Assembly (NCBI GenBank): GCA_013423385.1
Contig: BLZA01000040.1
Span: 434,001 to 498,000 of the forward strand
Direction: 5' to 3'
Origin: Naganishia liquefaciens
Taxonomy: Eukaryota > Basidiomycota > Tremellomycetes > Filobasidiales > Filobasidiaceae
DNA: 64,000 nucleotides
This document shows, in pieces, positions 35,773 through 47,518 of the stretch (position 1 is the first letter of the stretch; every line of letters starts with the position of its first letter). The notes beneath the pieces are model-generated. The model saw only the letters and a program-made list of their open reading frames with translations, made no database searches and had not been told where the DNA came from. The translations under genes were made by a program, and so were the position numbers.

Positions 35773-38226
35773 TCACTTGCGCTCGTGAACCAATACAACT
35801 TTTGTAGTATCCCCAAACCAGCCTCGATTACCACTCGAAGTGATCATATATTTGCCAGTTGGATCGATGTCTGCGTCGACGTCAAGCTGGTCAGTGAGGC
35901 AGGATCGCAGTCGCTCATCCACTCACGAATGGACGATATGGTTCCACCATGATGTCCTGCGACGATTCTGAAAGGCACGCCTGATTTGGTCCGTTTCATA
36001 TTCGAGTCTGGCTGCCAGAGGTCGGAAGTATTCCACAGTCTGACGCAGTCGACTGAAGCTCTGCGTTGCCGAAAAAGATTTCGGTGAGGTAGCAGATTCA
36101 ACACAAAACACAAGACAGCCTTGACCTACACTGCTATATGTTGCGCATCCGGAAAGGCAGCTACACAGCTGACATGGCCCGATGTTGCAGGATGCTTAAG
36201 TGTTCTCAGCAAACTTGGTGTTTCCTTCGTTCCCGATCGACCCATTCGGCGGACATCCCATACATCAAGACTCGCATTTCGTCTGCCCGCGATGACTTGT
36301 TGGCCATCTGACGAAAAACATGCCTATGAACAGGGATTGTGAGGTTTTTGCCGCTGAAGATTATCCCTCTATATCACTCACCGACATACACCATGGTGGT
36401 GTCTTCTCCGATGACTCCAGCCTCCCGACCAACGTATTGCCAGATATTCTTCGATCGTGCAATGCCACTTCGCCATCGATAGCGCTGACTAGCATGACAT
36501 CGTCGGAAAACTGCCGGTATATAGCCGGTGTAAGGGCCGGAAGTCCTTGTTTCCCCTGTATATTCGGTCGAACAGTGGGAGGCTTTACTGGTTTGACGGG
36601 AGGCGCCTTGGCACTTGATAAGGCTGCCGTTGAAGGGCCTCCGAAAGGGAAGTCTTCATCCTTTGCTGCAAGGGTGTTTCCCTTGTTGTTTCCTGACCCA
36701 TTGGCGGTGTCTCCTTTTACAATTTGGGCCTTCTCCTCGACATCCTCATCTTGCTTTTCACCGTCTTCATCGCCAAATAGTGAATCGTAATCTGAATCAT
36801 CTGCATTTTCTTTTCCCTTCTTTTGAGCATCTTCCATTTCAATATCCCCGTCGGTGTGAAGGTTCTCGTCTCGAGCGTTGTTCGCATTATCTTTCGGCGA
36901 TTCATCAGTCCCCACCATGAGGCTGGGAGCCATGCTATTTCCCATGCCGGGACCGACATTCTCAGGGCGCAACTGAATTGTTGAAATCTGGCCCCGATGT
37001 TTCGTGAATGTCCGGACGACTTGTCCAGTGTTCAAATCCCATTGCTGTGACTCTGTATTAGAGATGCCCGATATCCTTATCCTCATTTCACCTACCTTTA
37101 CAGTCTGATCCCAGCTCCCGCTGTAGACGCTTGTCTCGTCTGAGCTGAGAGCAAGTGCAGAGACTGCTTTGGTGTGGCCCTCGGGTTCATGCAAAGCGTG
37201 TACTATTGTCCCTGGTGCATGCCGTAAGGTTGACAAGTTGATGGGACCGCTCTGGAAGCACCTGATAAGCTTCACCTTTGCCTGACCCGCGATTCCAGCT
37301 CACCTCGGTGCCTGCTAATGTCCAAAGTCCATCCGCTTGTACCGTCAAGCTATATACCGGTTCCAGTCGTTTGACTCTTTTCCGCTCAACGGGCGGAGCA
37401 TCCACCTGCGCTGACTCGAGGAACGAGAAAGGCCCATCATCTGTGCCATTCTGCGGCTTTTTGCCCTTGATACTGCCATTTTTCGCATCTCCGCCGATGG
37501 CCTCGTCAACCTCTACGTCATTCCTCCAGTATCCTTTGGCGACTCCAGCTTTGTTGACACCTTCACCGAGATTGGCCACCCCCCGCTGAAGCGCACTCAA
37601 GGATGATCCACTGTTCGCGCTCGCCCAGAAATCCCATGATCTGATGTAGCCGTCTTGGTTCCCCGTTAACAGGAAGCTTAGACATGGAGTTGCAGCGAGA
37701 GCATAAGTTGCGCATGGATGCGGGATGACGATTGTTGGATCGAGCGAGAGTGTGTGTCGCGTAGGTGGATTTGAAGGATCAAAAGCCGGTAACTGTGGAA
37801 GGAAGTCCATCCGGCGTTGATAAGCGGCAGAGCTGTATTGAGGAGCCAGATGACGTGTTGCGGCTGGCTCGGGAGAGCGAGAAGATTGTCTAGACCGGGT
37901 CGTAATATTTGATGTATCCGGTACACGATCATCCATTGCCTCTTGATCTGGAGCATCGCCTCGAGCGCTGTCTCGCGGTGATTGCCTGTCCGAGAAGTCC
38001 TCCCTGTAAACGGTTCCTTGAGTCCGCCGGTGGGGGGCGTTGGGCAACCTTTCAAGCTTACCCTTGAAGAGAGGAAGCTCTCACTGTGTTTTGTCTTTGT
38101 TCTTCATCCTTCACGTCCTCCTGTCAATGAGTTTCTTGTTGAGAGGACCACCTTGGCTGCAAAACAAGTACGTACCATGTCCTCGTCCTCGTTCTCGCCG
38201 AACAGATCATCTTCGTCGCTGGACAT
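35773..38226 (-). CDS. SPT8: SAGA complex WD40 subunit Spt8
   Basis: A WD-repeat subunit of the SAGA co-activator that contacts TBP in the nucleus. ATG at 38226 starts an acidic leader, MSSDEDDLFGENEDEDM, typical of Spt8. It is followed in phase by DVKDEEQRQNTVRASSLQG and EDFSDRQSPRDSARGD. WD40 repeats follow: LAATPCLSFLLTGNQDGYIR with SWDF, RLEPVYSLTVQADGLWTLAG, GHTKAVSALALSSDETSVYS with GSWDQTVKQWDL, KHRGQISTIQLRPEN, and DVMLVSAIDGEVALHDRR. Between the third and fourth repeats is a long Asp/Glu-rich insert (SDYDSLFGDEDGEKQDEDVE). The C-terminus is DADIDPTGKYMITSSGNRGW, then VVLVHERK, with TGA at 35773-35775. The conserved N- and C-terminal signatures and the acidic insert favour Spt8 over other WD proteins. 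Confidence 0.9.
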
Positions 38227-38637
38227 GCTGGATCACCTCTGATTTCGCCAAGATTTCTCCCAGAGTTGCAGCTCGTGCTGTACGCAATCAATATAGGCTT
38301 GTGAGGTCGAAGGAAGGCCAAGACAGCGTCTCCAAACCTGCGTCTATATGACATGGACATCAACAGGTGATCGAATTAGTTGCGGTCGTTCAAGTTGCTC
38401 GAGATTAGTATCCGCCTGACTCCGCGGCCACAAATGCAGCTATACGGGCAAATGCCTGTTCACTTCTCATCAGACATCGCCTAGCCAAACGCCGGGAGCT
38501 ACCTGAACCAATCTTTACACGTCTGCCTGACGGACGGATGGTAAAACCCATGAACCCAGATTACGGAAGTGTATCCGCGGGTCACACCCAGTAAATCTAT
38601 GTCCTCTAGCCTTGTCAAGATGTAAAAGTAAACAGCA
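38227..38637. other. Intergenic: SPT8 promoter and GTB1 3' side
   Basis: 411 bp between the SPT8 ATG and the stop of the next minus-strand gene. No coding potential is recognised; it should contain the SPT8 promoter and the GTB1 3' UTR. Confidence 0.4.
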
Positions 38638-41050
38638 CTACAAGTCCACCTTCGCATTCGCCTGCTTTGCCACATTGCCCTCTGCAACCGCCTGTTCCGG
38701 CTGAGTTTCAGGCCAACACAAGGCTGGACTCGTAACCTGGAACCGATATTCACACTTTTCCGGCTCCGAAATATGCGTGATCTCGTTAGTCGTGCCACAT
38801 GTGATATCTACGTTAACAGAACGCTCCGGCCCGTTCCAGCATTTCAATCTACGGTTAACAAAAGCGCCACATTTAGCTAATAAGCCAAAAGTTCAATCAC
38901 GGTACTGACCCATGGTTGTAGAGCTGCTTTGAATAATACGCTTGCGTTTCAGGCTCGACATCTGGGCCTGCATTCCAGCGTGCGTATGTGCTATAGAGTA
39001 TCGGAGATCAGTTCGTGCGCAGGACAAATATCGATTGGTCGTGTGCATACCCTAGATGATGAGTGTTACCATCCTTGTTGCTTTTCTGGGTCACCCTTCC
39101 AAAGAAGCAGAGAGTATACGTATAGCTGCGAGGCGAGGGGTTCAGCCAGATTCGAGAGACCTCGGCATACTTCGACTCACTCTCCCTGTTCACGATCAAT
39201 ACAAGTATTCTCCAGCTTTTTCCACTCGCCCTCAGGTCCGAAATCGGAATCAAGCTTCGTGAGGGCATCTTGGGTATTAGTCAAGTCCCTTCGGACAGAG
39301 TTGAGGGTATTCGACAGATCGTTGAACTTTTTCCGGGCCTCAATCACATCTTATCGCCACGGCGGTGAGTCCGGTGATTCTAAGGTAATAAGCTTAGGGA
39401 TACTCACGAGGTGTATCTGAGGCTGTACTATCGACCTGGACAGTGGAAGCTTTACCGATCAAGCCGAACCGGATGAGCCAAACCAAGATATTGTCCCGTA
39501 AAGTCTCATACGACTCGTAGAGTGCGTCAGGGATGTATTGGTCCAAGCGATAGACTGAAAGAGTTCGGTACAAGTTACCGGATGTGAGTCATGTAATCCT
39601 AATTGTAAATCAATGACTCACGGGTACCTTCATGCTCATCCTCTTCACCATCCGCGCCAACGCCGGTGCCCCATGATTCGCCGCTCATCAACAGTGCATC
39701 CAAATCCAGCTTTTCAAGCTCATTGAGCTCTTGTTCGGAAACCCCGACTTCAGGTGATTCCTCTTCCTGGGTGTGCTCAGCCGACGTCTCCTGAGCGGCT
39801 TCGACTGCCTCCGCCGGCTTGACGTATTTTTCCGTATATCCGACGACCGCTGCTTTGACAGCCATATCCTGGTTCGATGATACTGAAAGTCAGATACCTG
39901 CCAAGCCAGCGCGTATGTCCGCATACCTGGTAATTGGGATTGTACCCTTCACTGAGCTCTTTCAAGATACGCTTGAGCTCTTCCACTTCCTCTTCAAGCT
40001 CCTGCTTTTCATGTCGCAGCTGCGAGATGACGGAACGATGCGTCAAGAGGGAGAGGTAGATAGCTTTGAGACGCAGCGTCAGTAATGACTTCCCGCGCTT
40101 CGCGTATGAAGGAATGACTTACGGGATTGTTTCCTCCTTTCCATCTGTTCTCGATCCGCATTCTCGAGACGCTCGAGCCGAACTGGAAACACAATAGATT
40201 CGGATTTTCAGACTTGCGGAAAGCGGTTGACCGCGTTTCCGTTTCCTTACTGACCTCTGGCTGCTTCCACTTCACCCTCCTTTGCCTGAATATCCTGCTC
40301 GAGCGACTTGATTTTGTCAGCCATCTTGATGCGCTCCTGCTGAGCGAATTTGATATAGCTCGACCGTATTTTCGAACCCTGTTTCCCAAGAACGGTCGTG
40401 AATCTGACGAGCATACCTGTCCAGCCGACTTGTCCGCTAACGTACAGTTTTTCGGATCTTTTGTTCTGCCTGAATCTTGGCGCGATATTCTGCGCCGACT
40501 TTTGCACAGACGTCGGGACATTCCGTTGGAGAGTCCCATTCATCCGACCCGTCACAGCATTCAGGGTCTTTCGAAATCACCAAGATGTTAGTCTCATGCT
40601 CGATCAAGTAATGATAGTGCTGAGGTTCTGGCAATCAACATACCGCATATTCCATCATTCACCCGGCTTGCATATACCCATCCTGGTATATGCCCTTTGT
40701 TCAAACACCAGAACTTTACCCTCAGCGCCACTTCACTGCAGGCCGACGTTCCCGGCTCATCAGATCCGTCGGGGCAGTCGCAATAGTCGTCATTGATCGA
40801 GGAAAATGGCACCTTTATAGATGGATCCGAGAAGCAGGAAAAGGATTCCGCTGAATGCGTAGGATACTTTGACGTTACTGATACAGGAGTTGAGAAAAAG
40901 CGAGCTTGAAGAAAGGAAAAAGAACGTACACGCCGGATCGACTCCTCGGATTTCAAAGGATTCATGATCGCTCTGGGTGCGGCGCTGAGCGTCGGTATCG
41001 GCCAAGACACAGGTCGCAGCGGCCAGCAGGGCGGTCTTCAATATGAGCAT
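38638..41050 (-). CDS. GTB1: Glucosidase II beta subunit
   Basis: The regulatory subunit of ER glucosidase II, which trims glucose from N-glycans. ATG at 41050 gives a signal peptide (MLILKTALLAAATCVLADTD). Two LDL-receptor-A-like Ca2+-binding repeats follow: INDDYCDCPDGSDEPGTSAC and VNDGICDPECCDGSDEWDSP, the second joined across an intron. A coiled coil spans about 150 residues (IKSLEQDIQAKEGEVEAAR; RHEKQELEEEVEELKRILKE). Then come an acidic region (EEESPEVGVSEQELNELEKL) and a C-terminal mannose-6-phosphate-receptor homology domain, whose final exon reads LKCWNGPERSVNVDITCGTT and PEKCEYRFQVTSPALCW. It ends NAKVDL with TAG at 38638-38640. No HDEL or VDEL ER-retention tail is present; retention would rely on the alpha subunit. 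It shares a 250-bp divergent promoter with PMT4. Confidence 0.94.
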
Positions 41051-41300
41051 GATGCGCTGTGCCCGATGAAGAGAGACGTGCAGCAGATGACACGAGAAGC
41101 GCGTCTTTGGAAATGGTGATGAAGAGCCGGCAGATGGAAGCAGTTGAGACAGCTACACGTCATCTTGCAATCGGACAGTTCATGCGACCTGGCTGCACGC
41201 GTCTGGCTTCCTTTGTTCTCTCGCTCGTCCTCTGGCTCATCTCAAGACTGCATCTGCTTATACAAGTCTGAGGAGATTCTGATACACGAAATCAAACGCC

Positions 41301-44300
41301 ATGTCGCTCCCGTCCGCCCCAAGGCAAAGGCGGACACAGCAAACGCGCACGCCCAATACCGAAGAGGGGCCGTTGTTGCCCGGCGCTGCGGGTAAGACAG
41401 GAAGAGGAATGGGCAGCGTTTACGACCGCATTGTAGGTCTCTCTCAGATGTGCTTGCATCCTGGACTGATCATGACCATCTGCTCATCTACTCATAGTCC
41501 CAGGATCACCTGCCGCTGGAAACGTCCCACCAAAATGCCGCGAATATCCGACGAGAAGAGCGTTCTGAGAAGAGGGCGAGCTACATTACTGCGGCGATCA
41601 TCACCTTGGGAGCTCTCGTGATGCGCTTCTATAAGATTGAGCACCCTGCTGGAGTAGTGTGAGTAAGGAGTGTGCGTCGTTCACACTATTCGGCTGAATT
41701 TTGCATGCTTTATCAAGCTTTGATGAAGTCCACTTCGGTGCATTCGCAGGGCAATACATTCGCCGGGAATACTATTTTGATGTTCATCCACCTCTGGCGA
41801 AGATGCTCAACGCACTGTCGGCATGGCTGGCTGGCTTCAGTGGGGACTTTGGATTCGAAAATATTGGGGACGATTATATCGCTCACAACGTACGTTTCCT
41901 ACTACCTTTGTGATCACTTTGTTCTCAAATCAGTGACAACGACAGGTTCCGTATGTGCCCATGCGAGCATTCTGCGCAGTCATGGGAGCCATTACTGTAC
42001 CCATTGTATACGCCATCATGCGGGAATCAGGGTATCCCATCCTCATTGCAGCCTTTTCTGCATCTTTGGTCTTATTCGGTAAGATCATCCCCTTGTCGCT
42101 ATGATACAATCTAGCTGACGATTATTGTGCCTTGAGACAACGCGCACATCACGCAAAGTCAACTAATCCTGCTTGATGCCGCCTTGATACTTTTCATGTC
42201 GTTATCTCTCTTGTCCTACATCAAATTCCATCAGCTTCGATACCGGTATGTCTCCTCACACAGCCCGCTGATCGCATACTAACATTTCCACTATCTATAG
42301 CGCCTTTACCGCACAATGGTGGTCCTGGCTCTTTGCAACAGGGTTTTTCCTTGCTTGTACACTCGGCTGCAAGATGGTTGGACTTTTCACTTTCATGACG
42401 GTCGGCTCAGCTGTCTTGTGGGATCTTTGGCAGATCATGGACATCAAGCGGGGCAACAGCATGGTATGTGATCCTAGAGACTAGTAGAATACGGTTGTTA
42501 ACGTGAAGGACCCGACCTCGTGCAGAATTACGTTGCAAAACACTTTTTCGCTCGAGCAGCTGGGCTTATCGCTTTCCCGGCGGCTGTCTACCTCTTTTTC
42601 TTTTGGATCCATTTCAAGATCTTGATTTATTCGGGTCCAGGAGATTCATTCATGTCGCCGGCTTTCCAAGAGACTTTGCAGGGCAATGAATTATTGATGA
42701 ACAGTCAAGGTATGCACTGTTTCTGATAGACAGATATCCTTTGGCTCAATCTGCGGTTCCTTGATTCAGAACTACGGTACTATGATACAATCACTATCAA
42801 GCACAAGGATACCAAGGTCTTCCTGCACTCGCATCCCGAGAGGTACCCCTTGAAGTACGACGACGGCCGTATTAGCAGCCAGGGTGTGCATCTTTGCCGT
42901 ATTCCACGCAAAACAAAAAAAGCTGAAAGCTTCTCACTATAGGTCAGCAAGTTACCGGATACCACCATGCCGATGCCAACAACGAATGGGATATCGTTCC
43001 GACTCATGAGATACCGAGCTCCGGTCGAGGTCGTGTCGTGCGACACAAGGACGTTGTGCAGCTACTTCACAAGAAAACCAATTCCTATCTGCTCACTCAC
43101 GACGTTGCATCACCGCTGATGCCGACCAACCAGGAGTTTACGACATGGCCCAATGGCGAAGACATGTCCAGGTACAACGATACATTGTTCCAGATTGACA
43201 TGCTAGACGCGCACGACGGCGAAGCCGTCAAGAGCAAGAGTGGTCATTTCCGGCTCGTTCACGTGCCAACGAGAGTTGCCATGTGGACTTATACCAGTCA
43301 ACTGCCGGAGTGGGCCTTCAATCAACAGGAAGTCAACGGCAACAAGAATCTGTTGGACAAGTCGAATACCTGGTTTGTTGACGACATTGTGGCAGACGGC
43401 AGTGAGTTAATCGTATCTTCTCAACTAAGAGCGAACTGAGCCGTTTCATTATGTAGCTGGTCACGACTTCAAGAACCGAACTGGCCACCTCGAAAACAAG
43501 CCTGTTCGACATATCAACTTTTTCAAGAAGTTTGCCGAATTGCAGGTGCTGATGCTTCAGCATAATGCCGGTCTTACGTCTTCTCACCCATACGCAAGTG
43601 AACCATTCAGCTGGCCATTCCTGCTGAGTGGTATCAGCTTCTGGACGGACAATGAGACAAAGCAACAAATCTATTTGATGGGCAATGTTGCCGGATGGTG
43701 GATCTGCGTGGGAGGCATGTCGATTTGGTGTGGCATTATGCTGGCAGACGCACTGTCTCGGCGACGAGGTATTCATCCAATCGAGGATCGTAGGTACCAG
43801 CAGACACATCTTTGCTTTCCCACTGCTGATGTTGCTATCTTCAGCTGTCCGTAACCGAATGCTCCGAAATACGGGCTTCTTCATGATCGGCTGGGCCTGT
43901 CACTACTTCCCGTTCTACCTCATGAACCGACAGCGTTTCCTCCATCACTATCTGCCTGCTCACCTGATTTCGGCGTTGATTGCGGGTACCGTCTTAAACT
44001 TCATCACAACCGAGATCGTCGATTACCCCGTCAGCAAGGCTGGCGTCACGACGCGTCTCCGCCCCCGAGTGATTGCAAAACTGGATATCAAGAGCAAGAT
44101 TTTTACGGCAGTCTTGATTGCGACGGTAGTTGGCATGTGGTATTTCCTCTCGCCATTCACCTACGGATACCCTGGGTAAGCGATTCATCCTTCGGCGCAT
44201 CGTCAATGATGTCCCTAACGCTTGGATCCTAACCAGTTTGACTGGCGAACAAGTCAATATGCGCAAACTCCTCAGCACATGGTCTCTGCATTTCGAAGGA

Positions 44301-44387
44301 GTGAGTCATGCTTTTAAAGAGAGCCTCACGTGCATCAACTAATGCCGACTCAATTCTCAGAAAGTCACGCATTCGGTAGATCTGTAA
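41301..44387 (+). CDS. PMT4: Dolichyl-phosphate-mannose protein mannosyltransferase, PMT4 subfamily
   Basis: An ER membrane enzyme that starts O-mannosylation of Ser/Thr on secretory proteins. ATG at 41301 (MSLPSAPRQRRTQQ). After a short cytosolic leader come the first helix (ITAAIITLGALVMRFYKI) and lumenal loop 1, with the catalytic acidic pair in FDEVHFGAFAGQYIRREYYF and DVHPPLAKML. Multispanning helices follow, then three MIR repeats between 42.8 and 43.4 kb (YDTITIKHKDTKVFLHSHPE, DGRISSQGQQVTGYHHAD, NSYLLTHDVASPLMPTNQEF). The C-terminal helices include RFLHHYLPAHLISALIAGTV. The sequences MSPAFQETLQGNELLMNSQ and FNQQEVNGNKNLLDKSNTWF place it in the PMT4 rather than the PMT1 or PMT2 class. 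Last exon HFE-GKVTHSVDL, TAA at 44385-44387. About twelve introns. Confidence 0.95.
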
Positions 44388-45903
44388 ACAATTCTAGAGA
44401 ATAGAGATGCGGCACGCTGAAGGATTTACACAAAAAGTGCTATCTCCCACGAATCCTACTAAGAGATGAACCCCAACCAGTCCTGCTCTTTCCCGAGGTA
44501 ACCCTCTCAATAGAGTTTCCGTCTCTCAATTTTTGTGAAGTATCCGTCAAACCGCCAAATCATTTTTACAGAGTCTCAGTAGCTGGGACAGTGGAGCCGT
44601 TTGCGCGTTGTTGACCCGATTGGCCTGCACTCTTCTCGAGATCAAGCAGATTCAGGTCAAGGCATACGCTGACACGACAGCTTGTCAAGACCTTCTCTCT
44701 CCTGCGAGAATAGATAGCATTGAACGCGAAGTCGAGTGTAAATGAGCGGATGTTCTCGGCACATGATCATAACCAAAGGGCACCCCTGAACGTTGTAGAT
44801 CAGTCAATGGTGTTCTGAGCAGCAGGAGTGAGAGGAATCGCGATGTAAATGATGCTGGCTGGTGAGCGTATGAGCGTATATTCTTCAGTCGCTGATGAGC
44901 CGGCAAGCGGACTATGTGCCTTATTCGCTCTTCTTCGGGCTACGTAGGGAGCGAGTGGGTCATTTGGCTTGCGTTCGATCCTGCCGCAAGGAAAAGCGCA
45001 AAGAGGCCGAAGAGACTTGCTCGGGAATGCTGTTCAGCATTCAAACTTCTTTCATGAGAAAACTAGATTCATGTTTGTCTGTGAATAATACTAGGCACCG
45101 CTACACTTCGAGTGGGCCGATAGGTACAAGAGGCAAATGAAGCGGTCTGTACGGGTTGTCAAATTTCACCTCGTTTTTTGAACGCGTTGCAGAATAGACT
45201 GACTTGCATTGTATCATCTGAATCTTATCTTTCACGAGCGATAGCTGAATCAAGCATCGATTATACTACAAGTGTGAGATTGATTCCTGCTTTACCACAA
45301 TCTCAATCAGACGAGTGCTTTGCAATATGCCAGCATGAATCCGGAATAAGGTGGAATAACAATATTAAAGCAGGAACGTTCTCACTTGAACCTACGAGCG
45401 CTCTCACGAAACAATCCGCTTTACCACGGGAAAATTCTTCGGTGAAAGGAAGAAGGTCAAAAGCCGAGTTGCATTGCCTTTCAGGAATCATGATTGGATT
45501 CATGATGGGCCGAGCCGCTGATAAACTCGCAAAGTAAGGCCCATGCCTTTCGCTTTCGAAAAGGAGCACAGCCTTTTCCATACGCTTTTGTCTGGTGCGA
45601 ATTCCTAAATTGCCTCTGCGAGCTCTCCATTGAAAAAGGTGAGGGGTCTTCGTGATCGTAATTGGCAACATAGATTGATGGCGACATTCTTCATGAAAGG
45701 AAGAAGTCGTGGTGACGTGCTGCAGCCACAGCTTCGGGCAAACTCTCAAAAGGAGTGGCCTTTGTTTGCCAGGACGACCTGAAATTCACTCATCGCTCAG
45801 TAGTACAAATAAGGCCAGTCACACTGCAGGTAGGATTCCTGTAGCCTGGCTTCTATTATTCATCATCCGCCCTCACAATCGTATCTGATTCGTCCGCCCA
45901 CCC
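44388..45903. other. Gene-poor stretch downstream of PMT4
   Basis: 1.5 kb with no gene I can support. Open frames of 60-150 codons occur on both strands (for example 44895-45140, 45178-45537 and 45303-45749 minus). None shows a domain, codon bias or credible splice links. It looks AT-richer than flanking coding DNA. No tRNA, terminal repeat or transposase motif was found. Confidence 0.4.
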
Positions 45904-46467
45904 ATGAGTCTTATCACGATTCCCTGTACAGTTCCCACAAGCTTGGGATTCTCCTTGGATCAATCGGAAAGTCGCGTTCACTGGGGACCTGGAACTGAAC
46001 CTGCTACGGAGACCATCTCTACGCCCTCACAGCCTCCAGTCTCAGGAACAGATAATTCGATGCTGCCGATCAATGGTCCTCCGTGCGGATCGGAGGAAAT
46101 TCCGGTGTTCGTCGGCGCTTTCGCTGTCAGTCATCGATCACAAACCCTTTGTCTCCAAATCAAGGAGATATTGAGGAATGTGGACACCGGGACCGACAAG
46201 GAGCAACGACAAGAGGCATTTCGCCGCAACCTCGCTACAGCCTTGAATGGACTTGCGGATGACTTGAGATCGGAGTATCCAAAGGGTCTGCCCGATACGG
46301 TCAACGTGTGGTTTGAAAAAGATGACCACTTGAAGTTGTGTAAGCCTTTCTTGCCGGAGAATTTTCGAGGTTGTTCAATCGAGTCCCGAGCGTGGGAACT
46401 TGTTGTCATCCACGGTATACTTGTGGTCGAATTCTCGGCTGGTGCTCTAATGGTGATCCTGCAATGA
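45904..46467 (+). CDS. Orphan hypothetical protein (187 residues)
   Basis: An uninterrupted ATG-to-TGA frame preceded by CACCC immediately upstream of the ATG. Residues 1-65 are Ser/Thr/Pro-rich (TETISTPSQPPVSGTDNS). The middle is amphipathic and charged (LCLQIKEILRNVDTGTDKEQ; AFRRNLATALNGLADDLRSE) and looks helical. The last 25 residues are hydrophobic (LVVIHGILVVEFSAGALMVI). I do not recognise a family. It stands alone in a sparse region between PMT4 and SEC20. It could be a lineage-specific gene, the first exon of a longer spliced gene, or a chance frame. The continuous amphipathic pattern makes it somewhat better than its neighbours. Confidence 0.4.
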   Translation: MSLITIPCTVPTSLGFSLDQSESRVHWGPGTEPATETISTPSQPPVSGTDNSMLPINGPPCGSEEIPVFVGAFAVSHRSQTLCLQIKEILRNVDTGTDKEQRQEAFRRNLATALNGLADDLRSEYPKGLPDTVNVWFEKDDHLKLCKPFLPENFRGCSIESRAWELVVIHGILVVEFSAGALMVILQ

Positions 46468-47518
46468 CGTAGCGCTCAGGATCGCGGGGAATCTCGTATG
46501 ATGAATAGTGAGGGGAATTTGTTGTCGAAAAACTGCCATCATCAGAAAGAGGGCGCAGTACCCATCGTGTCCTGAGAATTGACATATAGTAGTGGTCTTC
46601 AAGTGCGCTCCTCAGCGGGATCCTCCCGGTCTTCTATAAGCGTCCTGTGCCTTACCGACCCCAATAGCGTTCTTAAACAGCTTATGGTTCCTCCATCAAC
46701 CAGAATGGGGTTGAAATAGGCTATTGACCTCAAATCTCGAAGACATTTTATTTAAGCCTTGACATGACAAACCCACGAGTCAGCTGTGGACGATTCGATA
46801 TCGTCTTCATAGACCTGAAAAGGAGAAGCAAGGCTCTGGGATCATTGATGGGATCTAAACCGCAGTCTAGCATCAAGCTGGAGAGGCGGTATGCAATTCT
46901 GTCAGAACCCTAGCAAACGATCTGGATAAGAGCACGGGAGCGCGAGCTACTCCAGGCGCGAGATTCCCAGATATTCTGGGTCCCAGTAAGCAAATGCCAC
47001 CGTTGTCATTCCAGCCAATATCGCTTCAGATGTCACGGTAGGCAGAAAAGGGGACGGCAGTGCAGAGTTTCACCGAGGATTCTCGACCTTTTCGCTTTTC
47101 AATCTGATGAATCAGTGTTTGAGAAATTTTGCTCGTCGCCAGGTTTCTCCAGCACATCTTGTTTTGCCCAAGCTATTTAGGCACGCATTTTCACAAATCG
47201 CATGAGAAGGGTTGAAGCTCATCGAAACGATGATGAGTCGCCTCCGGGCGTGTCTTTGGCTGAGTGCTCGACTTGAAGGAAGCACTTCAGAGTCGCGAGG
47301 AGGGTAAACATGCCGAAGAGATCGCAAGAGCGCACTCAGTCGACCATAACACAATTCAAAGGTTTGGGTACATGGACGGGCAATGTCTGCTTACATAAGC
47401 ATGCTATGACTCATGCTGCAAGGAATCGAGGAGACCATTCAAGTGTCTGCACTGCTCCCTTGTGCTTGTCGCCGTCTCCCACGTTCGGAACAGTATCTAT
47501 CCCCTCTCCGTCTCAAAC
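46468..47518. other. Gene-poor stretch upstream of SEC20
   Basis: 1.05 kb without recognisable genes. The last few hundred bases should contain the SEC20 promoter. Nothing repetitive or RNA-like was noticed. Confidence 0.4.
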
